Shown here piece by piece: positions 13,701-24,013 of a DNA stretch of 64,000 nucleotides (within the stretch, counting starts at the first letter, position 1; every line of letters starts with the position of its first letter). This DNA comes from Melitaea cinxia (lineage: Eukaryota; Arthropoda; Insecta; Lepidoptera; Nymphalidae): NCBI RefSeq assembly GCF_905220565.1, contig NC_059416.1:3596001-3660000 (forward strand), read 5' to 3'. Position numbers and translations under genes: made by a program. Under the pieces are notes generated by a model. It had not been told where the DNA came from. It saw only the letters and a program-made list of their open reading frames with translations, and did not search any database.

Positions 13701-16700
13701 CGGGTTGGCGGATATATTCCCTACTAAGCGTAACGATCGCTATCAGGTGTACATGATAAAAACCGGGGCCGACGGCTTAACGTGCTCTCCAAGGCACGGT
13801 GGGGAGACCCACAAGGACTGCACAAACACCCAGACCACGGCAAACATCTGTATGGCCAATACAAATGTTTGTCACGTGCGGGGATCGAACTCGCAACCGC
13901 CAGCGCAACAGGTGCAATCCATGGTGTAACCGTTGCGCCAACGCGTATCACACACAATTACAAGATTGAGAGTAATTGCTTCTCAAAAACTGACAGGCGC
14001 TCCAACAAATCGTGTTTTTTTCTGAAAATTATATTTAAATATAAATTACATTATTTATAAAATATGAATAATATTTTTTTTACCGACAATAATAAAAAAT
14101 AGAAATAAAAAAATAATAATGATAAAATATGAATAATATGTTTCGATTTTACCGACATAATAATAAAAAATAAGAACAGCCTATTTAAATAAAAAATAAC
14201 GAGTGCAATTAGAAAAAGAAAAAGAAAAAAAAATTGATCAGGGACATGGGGATTTGAACCATGATCTTCTCGGTTGATCCCGACTGGCCGATTTCCCACC
14301 GAGCTATTGTAACTAAGTTAACAAATGCGAAATTTACCTTCGTATTCTAACGATATTTTTTTCACTCCCTAAAAACAGGGATAAAACGACATTTTCTGAA
14401 AGTGAATCCTAGCTAGATAGATTTATCTCCCCCGAAACCCCCTGTATACTAAATTTTATGAAAATCGTTGGAGCCGTTTCCGAGATCCAGATTCTATATA
14501 TATATATATATATACAAGAATTGCTCGTTTAATAGTATAAGATAAATACACTAAAGATTTTGAAACATTCTTCATTGGTGCTTCGCTCCTATTGGGCTTA
14601 GCGTCATGATATATAGTCTATAGCCTTCCTGGATAAATGGGCTATCTAAAACTAAAAGAAATTTTCAAATCGGACCAGTAGTTTCTGAGATTAGCGCGTT
14701 CAAATAAAACAAACAAACCCTTCAGCTTTATAGTATTAGTATAGATAAGCAATCTGCTTATTAAGCTGTGTGGTTACGGCAATATAGAATATAGCCACCC
14801 CCTCTCTTCCCGTGGGTATCCTAAGAGGTGACTAAGGGATAACACAGTTCCACTTCCACCTTGGACCTTTCCACCTGCTGGCTTCTTCGGCCTCTTCGGT
14901 GCGACAAAGCCAGCCCTGCGGTCACCAACCAGCCTGCCCAGCGTGGTGACTATGGGCAAAACACATGAGTTCACGCCATTTTTGGCGCGAACTTGTGGAG
15001 GCCTATGTTCAGCAGTGGACTGCGATAGGCTGAAGTAGATAAATAAAGCGAAGTTACCATCGAATTCGGTATGTAGGTTCTGCAGAATATCGGCAAGAAA
15101 TTCCACAGTTACTTCTTTGAAAATAAACTGAAATTATTTATATGTACCTAATTATATAAATGCTATTAGATTGAAAATTAAACTTTTTTAAATTTATACA
15201 TGCTAATGACAGGATTTATTTATTTATTTAATTTGAAAAAAGCGTTATAATTTATTTTTATTGATAATATTTATATAATGTACTTTATAACACTGTAACA
15301 TTTTGAAGTGTTTTACTAATAGACCTGCTTGTTTGCTTTAAGCTTAAAAAAATGGTAAAAAGTGCAAAAAATTATAGTAGGATGAAATTCATCGAAAAAG
15401 GAAGAGAATACAACAAAAATGATAGGAAAAATAAAATAAGGGGGATCTGCGTTCGGGAAGTGGTGGGAATTGAGGGTTTAGGGTTGAAAAACGGTTTATC
15501 TCGATTTCCGGCTAAACTACAAGTTCTATGGAAAAAAAATTCCTTGGCAAAGTTGTAGGCAGCAAAACGATCTACAACTTTTGTTTTTACACTTTTTGTT
15601 TATTTATTTATTTATAATGTTTACATTTAAAATTACATTAAAGGAAATAACAAAATTCGATTTAAAAAAAAGGGCAAAGCGACATATTACTAATATTGAT
15701 CTCTTACAGAAAAACCCTATTAATCGAGAAAATATTGATAACATAAGTAATAAAGTATGAAAAATATTTATTTAAACTACATATTATTTACAGTACTCGT
15801 CTATAAATTATAAATATATGTACATAGATAGATATAGTGAGGTAGCCAATTCATAAAATTGACTTCATCGTATGAACCATTATTATAGGGAGAGACGCTA
15901 TAATCCATCATCACAGATTTAATTGCACATCTAATGTCTATAATTCAAAAGACAGCTTATATTTAGTTACTAATAAAAAATACTTTGTTGTTAATTACTG
16001 ACGCAGCTAATTGTTATACTGAGTTTTCTAGAAGTCTTGATATTTTTGTTTCGAAAATGTCACGTCGAAAATGATAATAGACCATGGATTTTAGGGCATA
16101 GCAGGAATTTCCTGCTCAAACTATGGAGCAGCCCGACTGGAGTAGTACCTCGACCTTAGAAAAGATTACAGCTAAATAATACTGTTTTCAAGCAGTATTG
16201 TGTTCCTGTTGGTGAGTAAGGTGACCAGAGCTCCTGGAGGCGATTAGGGGTTGGGTCGGCAACGCGCTTGCGATGCTTCTGGTATTGCAGGCGTCTATAA
16301 GCTACGGTAATCTCTTACCATCAGGTGAGCCGTATGCTTGTTTGTCGACCTAGTGGTATAAAAAAATGGATGTAGCCGGTCAGTTTTGATAGCTCCAATC
16401 CTGACCTAGACAAACATTTAGGTTGGCCGTGGGTACGAATACGAAGTAATTTTATACGCCTTCGATACCTGGTATCTGCCAAAGTAACTATGACTTCATA
16501 TTTGGCCATTGCTTCAACTTGTGTTGGGAGCATCCACTGAGAAAATGTCAGCTTTTATAAAATGACGAAGGGCTGGCCCTCACGGACCCTTGGGTTATAA
16601 ATTGTTGAATGAAGTTTTGTAATATTTTTTATACCTAATAACTTAAATAAATGCTTATTCTATTTATGTTTTGTTTTATTGTGAAAACAACCGTGTGAAC

Positions 16701-17613
16701 TGAAATATGGACTTCTATGAATCTATATTTTTTGCTTATTTTTTTTTTGTAAATAATATTATTGCTAGTTTTTTTTATTATTATTTAATTATAAAATTTT
16801 AAATATTTTTTTCTAAGTGCAGTTCTTTTGTTACTTTCATATCCTTTATTTTTATTATGGTAAAGTTACAAAGCTTGAATCTTTGGGCGCACCAATCTCA
16901 GGACTGGTATATTTTACAGGTACATTTTGAACTAGAAAAACTATGTAATTTTAGTCATAGGCTGTAAAACATCACGATATGACTCTTAAGTGTCATCTCA
17001 GTTGGTCTGTTTAATTACAACAATCTCACGTGCAAATTTTTATGTTACATGAATGTTGATATGAAAAACCCATTGTTTCCATCGCATACGTCTCGTTACC
17101 TGCTTGATCTAGTATCAACAAAATTTCGTCGTGATGTAGATGTAAAAAGAAAATTGCCACCGCACAGTATTCAAACTAAATAATTATTGATGTCGAACTA
17201 AAACCTTGAAAAAACATGATTTGTTTTTTATATAATTCTTATGAAAATATTTTTTTAATTATGGTGTCTAACTTTTACAGTATCAACGATAGAATTTCTG
17301 GGCATAGGACATGTAGGCGAATAGGTTAGAAATAAAGGGACATTCCCTTTGAAACCATTTGGTTACGTTACCTGATCATGTAATCTGAACATACCTGCTG
17401 CATGTTTGTTCTAATTTTTTTTTCAAAATCTATATTTAGTTGTTTAGTTGTCATTTTAGCGTTTTTAAATACAATTAATATGCAAAACCTAAAATTATTT
17501 ATTAAACAGATATATAACATAAAATTGCTAAAATAAAAATAAAACATAAGTATATTACCGGTAAAAACAAGAGCATACTGTCTGATCACGGCTGAAGAAA
17601 TGTTAATTTTCAT
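4376..17613 (-). CDS. MFS sugar transporter (Tret1-like), whole gene, 7 exons
   Basis: Joined exons 17559-17613, 8833-8988, 7369-7571, 6843-7029, 6257-6642, 5769-5883 and 4376-4701 give 1428 bp, 475 codons plus stop; every junction is GT-AG and phases match. The product is a 12-segment plasma-membrane sugar porter, probably a facilitated trehalose or glucose carrier. Family marks: D-x-x-GRK at residues 80-85, PVYASEIA at 130-137 followed by RGALG, PDTP then KGR at 191-202 (usually PESP), QLTGTNA at 263-269 and PETKGKTF at 440-447. The usual D-R-x-GRR in the loop after the eighth segment is reduced to WFNRKT (311-316). The start in exon 1 is chosen because it follows a stop-rich region and reads into the RQY...VNLAVLSTGMS start typical of insect Tret1-like proteins. 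Substrate cannot be read from sequence. Intron 1 is 8.6 kb and TE-filled. Confidence 0.93.
5232..5585 (-). mobile_element. Family 5 repeat (non-LTR-derived, trinucleotide tail)
   Basis: Reversed copy with its (atg)n tail at 5238-5262. Body includes ttgcccatagtcaccacgct and ccttagtcgcctcttacgac. The ...cagtggattgcaataggctga(atgatg)n end is that of RTE-type retrotransposons. It lies in the last intron of the sugar transporter. Confidence 0.75.
5769..5883 (-). CDS. Sugar transporter exon 6
   Basis: It lies between ttccag and gtaagt. It encodes residues 330-368, LGLGTFFKTIETEG and the segment 10 stretch ending FCYSAG. It ends in phase 1 and joins exactly to GIGSLLW in exon 7. Confidence 0.93.
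6257..6642 (-). CDS. Sugar transporter exon 5 (large cytoplasmic loop to segment 9)
   Basis: It lies between a ttacag acceptor and a gtaagt donor. It opens GRIDDAMKVLSSIRG, then a charged cytoplasmic loop rich in E and K (about residues 214-245), then GGAQLTGTNAVQFY and two further hydrophobic segments. The WFNRKT loop differs from the usual DRxGRR. It ends in phase 0 after ATG. Confidence 0.93.
6843..7029 (-). CDS. Sugar transporter exon 4
   Basis: It lies between a ttccag acceptor and a gtgggt donor. It begins KDNRGALGTF, the loop after segment 4, and ends in PDTPFHLYAK, the position of the family PESP motif. It has no methionine of its own and is recognised from its splice sites and homology. 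It ends in phase 1. Confidence 0.92.
7369..7571 (-). CDS. Sugar transporter exon 3
   Basis: A ttttag acceptor precedes it and gtaagt follows. It encodes residues 71-138 with the conserved LLDVIGRK loop between segments 2 and 3 and ends in PVYASEIAC, the segment 4 signature. It ends in phase 0. Confidence 0.93.
7675..7830 (+). mobile_element. Short dispersed repeat fragment in transporter intron 2
   Basis: gtttcttgccgattcttctc tgcagaatctacattccgaa is a widely seen lepidopteran repeat; a reversed relative lies at about 15050-15120. Confidence 0.5.
8138..8405 (-). mobile_element. tRNA-like repeat, family 2, with inverted flanks
   Basis: The tRNA-like body at 8215-8285 (minus strand) has a 7-bp acceptor stem with one mismatch, a 5-bp anticodon stem CCGAC/GTCGG with loop ACGGTCA, and a T arm GCGGG-TTCGAAC-CCCGC. 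Flanks catatcaaaaatt and aatttttgatatg form an inverted repeat around it. Position 33 is C rather than T, against a working tRNA. Confidence 0.75.
8447..8622 (-). mobile_element. tRNA-like repeat, family 2, second adjacent copy
   Basis: It repeats the leader (atgtacgattttatttttgt) and the tRNA-like body 41 bp after the previous copy, but lacks the right inverted flank and carries an (aaat)n expansion. It may be a partial local duplication. Confidence 0.7.
8833..8988 (-). CDS. Sugar transporter exon 2
   Basis: A tttcag acceptor precedes it and gtaagt follows. It encodes residues 19-71: the rest of membrane segment 1 (STGMSLSWPSPVL), the extracellular loop with T-D-E-E-G-S-W, and the start of segment 2. 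It ends in phase 1. Confidence 0.92.
9098..9700 (+). mobile_element. Dispersed repeat family 6 (ACCGACTTC termini)
   Basis: Begins aaccgatttccaaaaaagag and ends ttgaagtcggttttttttcg; complete copies start ACCGACTTC and end GAAGTCGGT, so the unit has short inverted ends. It contains two internally similar halves (gggtgtaccgattttgat recurs). No coding capacity. Superfamily not assigned. Confidence 0.7.
10145..10390 (-). mobile_element. tRNA-derived SINE, family 1
   Basis: Near-identical to the copy at 1352-1628, including the head (cgccaacgggctagtc on the plus strand) and the gataaacatacttataaata body. It lies in intron 1 of the sugar transporter. Confidence 0.75.
11718..12010 (-). mobile_element. 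LINE 3' fragment with (ATT)n tail
   Basis: The (taa)n run then ctttatttgtaaaacacact marks a reversed LINE tail (AATAAAG before (ATT)n on the minus strand). It lies in transporter intron 1. Confidence 0.5.
13020..13118 (+). mobile_element. Helitron-like 3' end
   Basis: cccgtgcgaagccggagcgg then gtcgCTAGT: the GC hairpin plus CTAGT terminus of lepidopteran Helitrons. The 5' end is not identified. Confidence 0.6.
13120..13525 (+). mobile_element. Dispersed repeat family 6, right part
   Basis: It resumes family 6 whose left end (ccgacttcaaaaaaggagga) is at 12213-12250; the material between includes a Helitron-type end at 13091-13118. Confidence 0.65.
13613..13950 (-). mobile_element. Dispersed tRNA-derived repeat, family 4 ('cactactgggcatag')
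   Basis: A ~330-bp unit from cagcctgtaatatcccac to ccaacgcg. Read on the minus strand it begins with a tRNA-like head (TTGGCGCAACGG ... GAGTTCGATCCCC), so the SINE is minus-oriented. Spurious open frames arise on both strands. Further copies are listed separately. Confidence 0.75.
14235..14320 (-). mobile_element. tRNA-like SINE head, family 3
   Basis: On the minus strand AATAGCTCGGTGGGAAATCGG resembles an A box and GGTTCAAATCC a B box, about 40 bp apart. It is flanked by A-rich DNA and is probably a SINE rather than a tRNA gene. Confidence 0.5.
14764..15045 (+). mobile_element. Family 5 repeat
   Basis: Plus-oriented copy from gctgtgtggttacggcaa to cagtggactgcgataggctg, shortened in the middle relative to the copy at 25713. 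It lies in transporter intron 1. Confidence 0.75.
16078..16370 (+). mobile_element. Dispersed repeat family 7
   Basis: Unit with gtgagtaaggtgaccagagc, gtcggcaacgcgcttgcgat and ttaccatcaggtgagccgta, ending gacctagtggtataaaaaa; a common lepidopteran non-coding repeat. Degenerate copies: 25275-25540, 37140-37290, 48900-49135 and 50705-50830. Confidence 0.65.
17559..17613 (-). CDS. Sugar transporter exon 1 (start codon)
   Basis: ATG at 17613-17611 opens MKINISSAVIRQYALVFT; the donor gtaata follows at 17558. The exon ends in phase 1 and its G joins TT of exon 2 to make valine. It is the most distant exon, so it rests on phase fit and the family-typical RQY start rather than on closeness. The 5' untranslated region and promoter were not located. 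Confidence 0.8.
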
Positions 17614-18289
17614 TTTGAATTTATTTTCTATTTAACACTGGCACAAATATCACAGATTTTATTTTATATATATATATATTTTATTTATTAAAAACTCATT
17701 CATTTACAATATTTTCATAACTTCAATTTCCGGACTGAAAATTATAATCAATTTTTTTTTTAATTTAAATATTTTACAAACGAGTTTTATATGTTTCAAC
17801 CACAGCCCATAGAAATACTATTATACTACTCCGTGGTTTCAACCGCGAACTTAAAATAAAAAAAAAATTTCAGTACTGTGCACGTCACGACCCGTCGTTA
17901 CTTAGAAGCAGAATACGCATTGCCAATCGTTAGAGCTTGATAACCGCGAAGACAAATGACGACTTTCTGTCACGGAGCAAAAAAGTACAACACATTAGGA
18001 CAACAAAATTTGAGGGTCTTAGTAAGGTTGTTTTGATAATAATCATAAGCGGAACTTATTAACATCAACCTATTTAATGTCATTGTTATATGGTACTATT
18101 CTGTACGCCAATGAGATAGTTTAAATATAAAAAATAAATAAACCCTTGACACTCTACAGCCTCCAATAGGATTTTCTCCTGTGTGCGGGGTCCAGAAAAA
18201 CAAACAATATACAAACATTCTATTAGATTTAGACAACGACAAATATCCATAAAGCCACTACAAGTACTATATATAATATAATCAAAATA

Positions 18290-18760
18290 TATTATTAGAA
18301 GGAGTCCCTTTAGGCAAGGTTCTAAAGATAATGGCAGCGTTCCCCCTTTGAATAGCTAAACTAATTCTTTGTCCGAAGTAGCTGCCAGCTCTTCGGTCTC
18401 CTTTGATGTCGAATAACCGTTTTGCTATTACCTTAAAAAGCCTTATAGCGTTAGGACACCACGGACCAAGGGTCTCGACACCGAATGGGACAAAATCATA
18501 TTCAGAGCCTAGAACCCTGTATTTGCATGCTTTAATTTTTTCAGTCGCTTCACAAACCGCACCAGCTCTGTTGTTGGTTCCACGTAGATGGGAAGGGTCT
18601 GAACAAGTTGCATCATTGTTGTTACAGGTTGTTGGGGTCCTAACGCTATAAGGCTTTTTAAGGAAATAGCAAAAACGTTATTCGACAGCACATAAACTAT
18701 TTATATGTCAGCACTAGCGCTGTCGTACGCAATTAGAAAGGAATTCTCCTTCTCCCCGTT
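18290..18760. mobile_element. Repeat with 50-bp inverted arms, in left duplication arm
   Basis: Arms at 18408-18457 and 18637-18686 match in inverse at 47 of 50 positions (ccttaaaaagccttatagcg in the stem), spacer 179 bp. The opening ggcagcgttccccctttgaatagc resembles the sequence at about 44075-44110, so it derives from a dispersed element. Confidence 0.7.
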
Positions 18761-19430
18761 AACTTATAACTATATTTTGTTATCTCATATTCAACTTAAC
18801 CAGTCTGACTTCCTGCTTCCGACATATATTTTTATATGTATGTAAAGAAATAGATAAAACTTTTCTTTGATTTGAATGTTATGTACTGGCCGTAAAGCAG
18901 TGCTGTCAATGAAAATGAAGAGATTATAAATTGATGGATTGGGAAAAAGATGATATTGCGGTTAAGACTAAACCTTATTTAATTTGTTTAGATTATTAAA
19001 AAAAGATTAATAAAGAAATTGACACTGTGAATAATAAACGTTAAATGTCGTTTCTTTGTTTACAGAGCAACACATCGTTTTATTCCATTGTCAATAAGAT
19101 CTGTACATTATATGTACATTTATCCGACAATCCGCATTAGAGCAGCGTGGTGGATTAAGCTCTGATGTTTCTCCTACATGGGGAAAGAGGCCTATTCCCA
19201 GCAGAGGGATATTACATTATTATATTACATTCTACATTTGTTTACTACATTGTTGGTACATTTGTTTTAAAAAAATATGTGTCTATAAGTCGGCAGTACT
19301 TAAAAAATAGGGCTATAGTTGCTTACCTAGGAACTAATGACCGTACGTGTATATTATGTATTGTAATTGAGTAGCGTGGCCGATTAATCTCCGATCCTTC
19401 TCTGTGATCTGTGAGCTGTGAGATGTTACA
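18640..19430. other. Non-genic stretch between blocks of the left arm
   Basis: AT-rich with a reversed family 4 fragment (19139-19225, gcattagagcagcgtggtgg) and another SINE-like scrap near 19375. No gene seen. Confidence 0.5.
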
Positions 19431-21202
19431 GGCTGAATGCCAATGATGAAGCGACGAGATTTACCTCACTTGAAAGTGAAACTTTCTGACAATTGGTTTT
19501 GCAAATTTAAATAGTTTCCTACTCATGTGCTTGTCAAAATTAGAACACAACTTATATGTCCTTTGTTCCTGAATCTGAGATCAATAGGAATTTCACGGCT
19601 ATGTCATTTGTAATTTGTTAACAGTTGTGATCTTCCGTTTTTAATGTGTAGCCTTCATCTCATCAACACTCTACGCAAACGAAGAAAGACAGTTAAAAGT
19701 TAATCTACACTACATGCTTTAAGAAAATATAGGCCACATCACTTTTCATTGTACAAAAATGTAATATCTTTTCTTTGTTATTCACACAATTTTTATTAAG
19801 CCTCTTAAACTCATTTCCTTATTTATCTTTTGATAACAAAACAATGATGACTTGACAAACACGTTGACTTGTTTTTTTTTTATTCTGAAGGGTAAACCTT
19901 GAAAACTAACAACTAAATTTTACAATTATCTACTTTGTATAACTTTGTTATAAATATGTTTTTGATTTTCTCTATAATTAAATAACTGGAATTAAAAATA
20001 TAAAATTATTTAATTTCAAATTTTGTAAAATATAAAATCTAAATAAATAGTATTAGTTATCTTAAACCAATTAAATTATCTAACTTTTAATTTTCTTAGT
20101 AAAATAAAATAACAAGTCGGGAAAATGTATTTTATTTAAATTCAACGTTATATTTGAAAAACGTCTTTTGAGAAGATTGTAATTACCTACACACGATCAT
20201 AATTAGAACACCACTGGGGGGCCGTGAAGGCTTCGCACGGGTGGTCATTTGCGTTTTAAATATTTTGGGATAAACGTAGAGTAAGCGTATCTTAATGAAG
20301 ATAAGAAGTTTTTGAATTATAACTTCTATACGCACGCTTGACTTGGGAAGTAAGGTGGTGAATGCGTGACGAGAGCGTTACGAAAAGAGTGATCTGGCGT
20401 GGCGAGCGGAACAAGAGAGATAGGTGCGAGCACACATTTTCTTTCCCTCTTTCTTTCATAGCCATTCATCTCATTCATCATTCGTTAATCTCATTTCGTA
20501 TATGTAAGAAACAGTGCAGTCCTATTGTGCAGAAGTTTTACTTCAGTCGTGTGGTCTAAAGTACACTCGTTTTTTGAAGAGAGAACTTCTTTACCTGCGT
20601 TGGGCACTTTTTGGTAGGGGGATATCTCGTGCGCTCGCGTCACCGACATGCAAATTTATTACTAACTAGCTGACCCCGCGAACTTCGTATCGCCTAACAG
20701 TCGATTCTTTAATTTTATTAATTTTTTTTTTTAGAATTTTTCTCTCCGTAAGAACCATCCTCGTACTTCAAGGAACATTTAAAAAAAAGAATTAGCGAAA
20801 TCGGTCCAACCGTTCTCGAGTTTTGCGCTTAGCAACACATTCAGCGACTTATTTTTATATTATAGAATAGTTCTAAGTTTTCACTTGTATCGCCAGTCTC
20901 TATAACTACTAATTTATTAATATTATTTTTTTTTTATCCATAAATCTGTTTTTATTCTCGGTTTATTTTGCTTGAGTTTTACATTTTATTCATATGAATA
21001 CTATACGTTATTTTAATTGTTTTTTTTTTTAGATTTATATAGATATATGTAATTATGTACTTAAGTATTTTATTATTACGGGGATCCAATTTTTTTACTT
21101 GATTTTTTGTTATAATCCTTTATTTATAAATAAAATAAAATAAAAAATAAAAAAGCCTTTTATTCCATGCATTTACAGAATATTTAACAAAATTTAATTC
21201 AA

Positions 21203-21231
21203 AAATCTACTCGAATGAATCGAGTAGATTT
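21203..21231. repeat. Perfect hairpin, 12-bp stem, 5-nt loop
   Basis: AAATCTACTCGA and its complement TCGAGTAGATTT flank atgaa. Non-coding context; possibly the fused ends of a lost inverted-repeat element. Confidence 0.7.
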
Positions 21232-21394
21232 GACTCGATTGGCCTTATACATCCAAGGAGATGTTTTGTTATAACGTTGTCACGTTAAACTACCGTCCAT
21301 AAACCAACTTTACAGTTTACAGACAACCAATTTTTTTATACTACTTAGGTTACATTTGTGAACTTTTAGTATAATATATACTTTTGGTAAATAC

Positions 21395-21690
21395 GGTCGA
21401 ATTGAGTAACCTCCTCCTTTTTTTAAGGTCGGTTAAAAAAAATAACAAACGCACCAGTCGTCACTACGATTTTCGAAGGTTCCCCTCGATTTCTCTTGGA
21501 TGCCATCATCAGAGCCTGGTTTCCTTATCATGGTACCATTCTTGGTATATCTCCTTTCCAATAAAAAAAAATTTATCAAAATCGATTCATAAACGATGAA
21601 GTTATCCGTGAACATACATAAAAATTATAAATATTTATATACGGTCGAATTGAAAAACCTTCTTTTTTGAAGTCGATTAAAAAATAGTCT
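21395..21690 (-). mobile_element. Dispersed repeat family 6, rearranged copy
   Basis: Pieces of the family (gaattgagtaacctcctcct, ccctcgatttctcttggatg) on the minus strand, with the inner part deleted. A shorter degenerate plus-strand copy lies at 24108-24395. Confidence 0.6.
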
Positions 21691-22105
21691 ATGAACTACT
21701 CTAAGACCTACCAAATCATTACCAAATATACGCAGAATATCATTAGAATTTCTCAAGCCGTTTCGGAGGAGTTCGATTGCAAATACTGTGACACGAAATT
21801 TTTACATATTAGATCAAGGGACTTTTAAATATATAAATAGATACACATTAACAAAGTTTCGTAGGTTTTTGTAAGTATACCTACTATGTAGCTGACCCAA
21901 AAGATGTTGTAACCTAATAAGGATATGAAAACCATAGCATATTTATCTAGTCGAATGAAGATATATAAAATATAATACTTATATATTTTACGAACTAGGT
22001 ATTTCCATACCTACCAAATACACAAAAAATTAGTAAAAATTTGGCGAACCGTTTTGGAGGAATGCGTCCATACCATAATACCGTGACACGATATTTTTAC
22101 ACGCT

Positions 22106-22435
22106 TCAGCCTGTAATATCCCACTACTGGGCATAGGCCTCTTTCCCCATGTAGGAGAAGGATCACAGTTTAATCCACCACGCTGCTCCAATGCGGGTTG
22201 GCGGATATACTCCCTACTATGAGTAACGATCGCTATCAGGTGTACATGATAACAACCGGGACCGACGGCTTAACGTGCTCTCCGAGGTGCGGTGACAAGG
22301 ACTGCACAAACACCCAGACCACGACAAACACCTGTATGGCCAATACAAATGTTTGTCATGTGCGGGGATCGAACCCGCAACCGCCAGCGCAACAGGTAAA
22401 ATCCATGGCTGTATTCGATGCGCCAACGCGGCGGC
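22106..22435 (-). mobile_element. Dispersed tRNA-derived repeat, family 4
   Basis: Second full-length copy of the unit at 13613-13950, with a small internal deletion near 22295. Confidence 0.75.
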
Positions 22436-22959
22436 GAATATTTTTACACAGTGATTTTCATTATGAAGTAAAGTTTAAATTATAAGTTGTAATTTCAATA
22501 ATAAGTGTTTTAAACTATTTACACTCACGATGTTCGTACCTTTGTCATCTAATAAAATAGTTGCGTTGTACAAATACATACAATAAGAAATTATTCATAA
22601 AATGCATATTGTATGAATGTAATGGTTTCAATCAGGTATTCATCTATATAAATAAAACGACGTAAATAATTGAGATATTTATTTTCAATAAATTTGTTAT
22701 TTTATATCAGTGTATAAACTTTTTTATAAATACTAGTGGTCAACGAAATTCGACCATAATTAAAAATTTAAACAAAAAAAAAACAATAATGAAAATAAAG
22801 AACCTTTTTTTAATTTTTCAATTTGACTTCAGACACAATCAAGAAAAGAGTATAATATGCGCGTGTGTGTCAAATACATAGTAGTGTGTAATGTTTTTTT
22901 TATTGATTAACTATACATATACCTATGCATAATTTCAAAAAAATATTAGCATTCTGCAC

Positions 22960-23484
22960 TCTTCTTTATATATAAAAAGAAAAGTCCTGACTCATTTATC
23001 AACGCCCAGCTGAAAGAGCTGAAGAACTGAAAATTTGCACAGTTTCCCTTTATGATATAGACAAGGAATAAGAAAAGATATTACGAAATTCAACCCCTAA
23101 AGGGTAAATGGTGGTTCAAAATTTGTATGGTGAAACAATATTAAATAGACATTTCGAATTGAAAAACTTCGTAGGAGTACTCCCAAAAATAAATAAGCAA
23201 ATACGTCTGTCGTGATTTTCCGAAAATCAACCCCTTAGGGGGTGAAATGGGGTAAATAAACCTAATAATCGACACGGGTTTCGCTATTTATGTTTTTAGG
23301 GACGTTGATTGCGAAAATGGAAGTTATTTCGAAGTCTAAGACGGCGGACATGACATAAAATTAATTAAATTATTTCCCAATACAAACTTTGAACTCCTGT
23401 TGAAAAAATAAATAGTCTTAACCCTTAGGTACTACTTCCTTGGGTAGGTTTCCTGCGCGAGCGAATCCGCAGGCAAAAGCTAGT
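22960..23484 (+). mobile_element. Helitron-like element with clear 3' hairpin
   Basis: At 23452-23473 CCTGCG and CGCAGG form a 6-bp stem around cgagcgaatc, followed by caaaagCTAGT (CTAG 23480-23483). The body has aacccctaaagggtaaatgg-type motifs found in such elements. The left boundary is a guess. Confidence 0.6.
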
Positions 23485-23879
23485 TCTCTATATAAGTGTA
23501 CGAAATTTCATACTCTACCTTCCACGTGATTTTTGTAAAAAGGGGTACAAAATTTTTGCTGCACGTATTATATATATAGATAACTTTTTGTTTTATATCA
23601 TGCTTGTAAACATGTATATATTCATAAATAACTAACTAACTATTACTTAAAAGTAAGTTTTTAAGTAAGTAATTTTTTAATAAAAATATTCGATTAATTA
23701 ATATGATGATATTAAATTTATTTATTTTTTTATTTTTTTAATAATAATATTTAAAAAAAAACACTAACTGTTATTATAATAGAGTTAATTATAATCGTAG
23801 AATTATATTTAATCAAAGTATGGACGATAATAGTGATTCAGTGGTTAGAAAAAAAAACTAGTTTCATTTAAATAACATT

Positions 23880-23885
23880 TTTATT
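23880..23885 (-). terminator. Candidate poly(A) signal of SPE-39 gene
   Basis: AATAAA on the minus strand about 108 bp past the stop codon. It is plausible by position only. Confidence 0.4.
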
Positions 23886-23992
23886 AAAAAGAATACATTA
23901 TAATAATTTAATATATTTTTTATCTTATAGTAGACGATTATTAATTAGTAGTCACGTCAAGCTTTGTTTTCTCAATCACGACTGAATTTTCT

Positions 23993-24013
23993 TTAATTTT
24001 TCCATTTTACTGA
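23993..24013 (-). CDS. VIPAS39: SPE-39 exon 10, 21-bp coding end
   Basis: After a tttcag acceptor it encodes only SVKWKN and TAA. The ending matches the conserved IRWKN end of VIPAS39 proteins, which is what identifies so short an exon. Confidence 0.88.
   Translation of the reverse strand, partial: SVKWKN

Larger units (their letters stand above)
17740..20577 (+). repeat. Left arm of large inverted duplication
   Basis: Reverse-complement match to 61775-64000 in long blocks: 17740-18260, 19430-19880 and 19860-20577. Shared landmarks include gacccgtcgttacttagaag, ggatttctcctgtgtgcggg-like sequence and the Helitron-like end. The middle (about 18290-19400) differs because of separate repeat insertions in each arm. 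It contains no coding exon itself and lies directly upstream of transporter exon 1. Confidence 0.85.
20578..23879. other. Intergenic region between the two genes, no gene seen
   Basis: Holds a dispersed repeat starting ctagctgaccccgcgaactt (20663-20880), a perfect 12-bp stem hairpin at 21203-21231, family 6 and family 4 copies, a Helitron-like element and long AT-rich stretches (22640-22960, 23570-23880). Confidence 0.55.
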
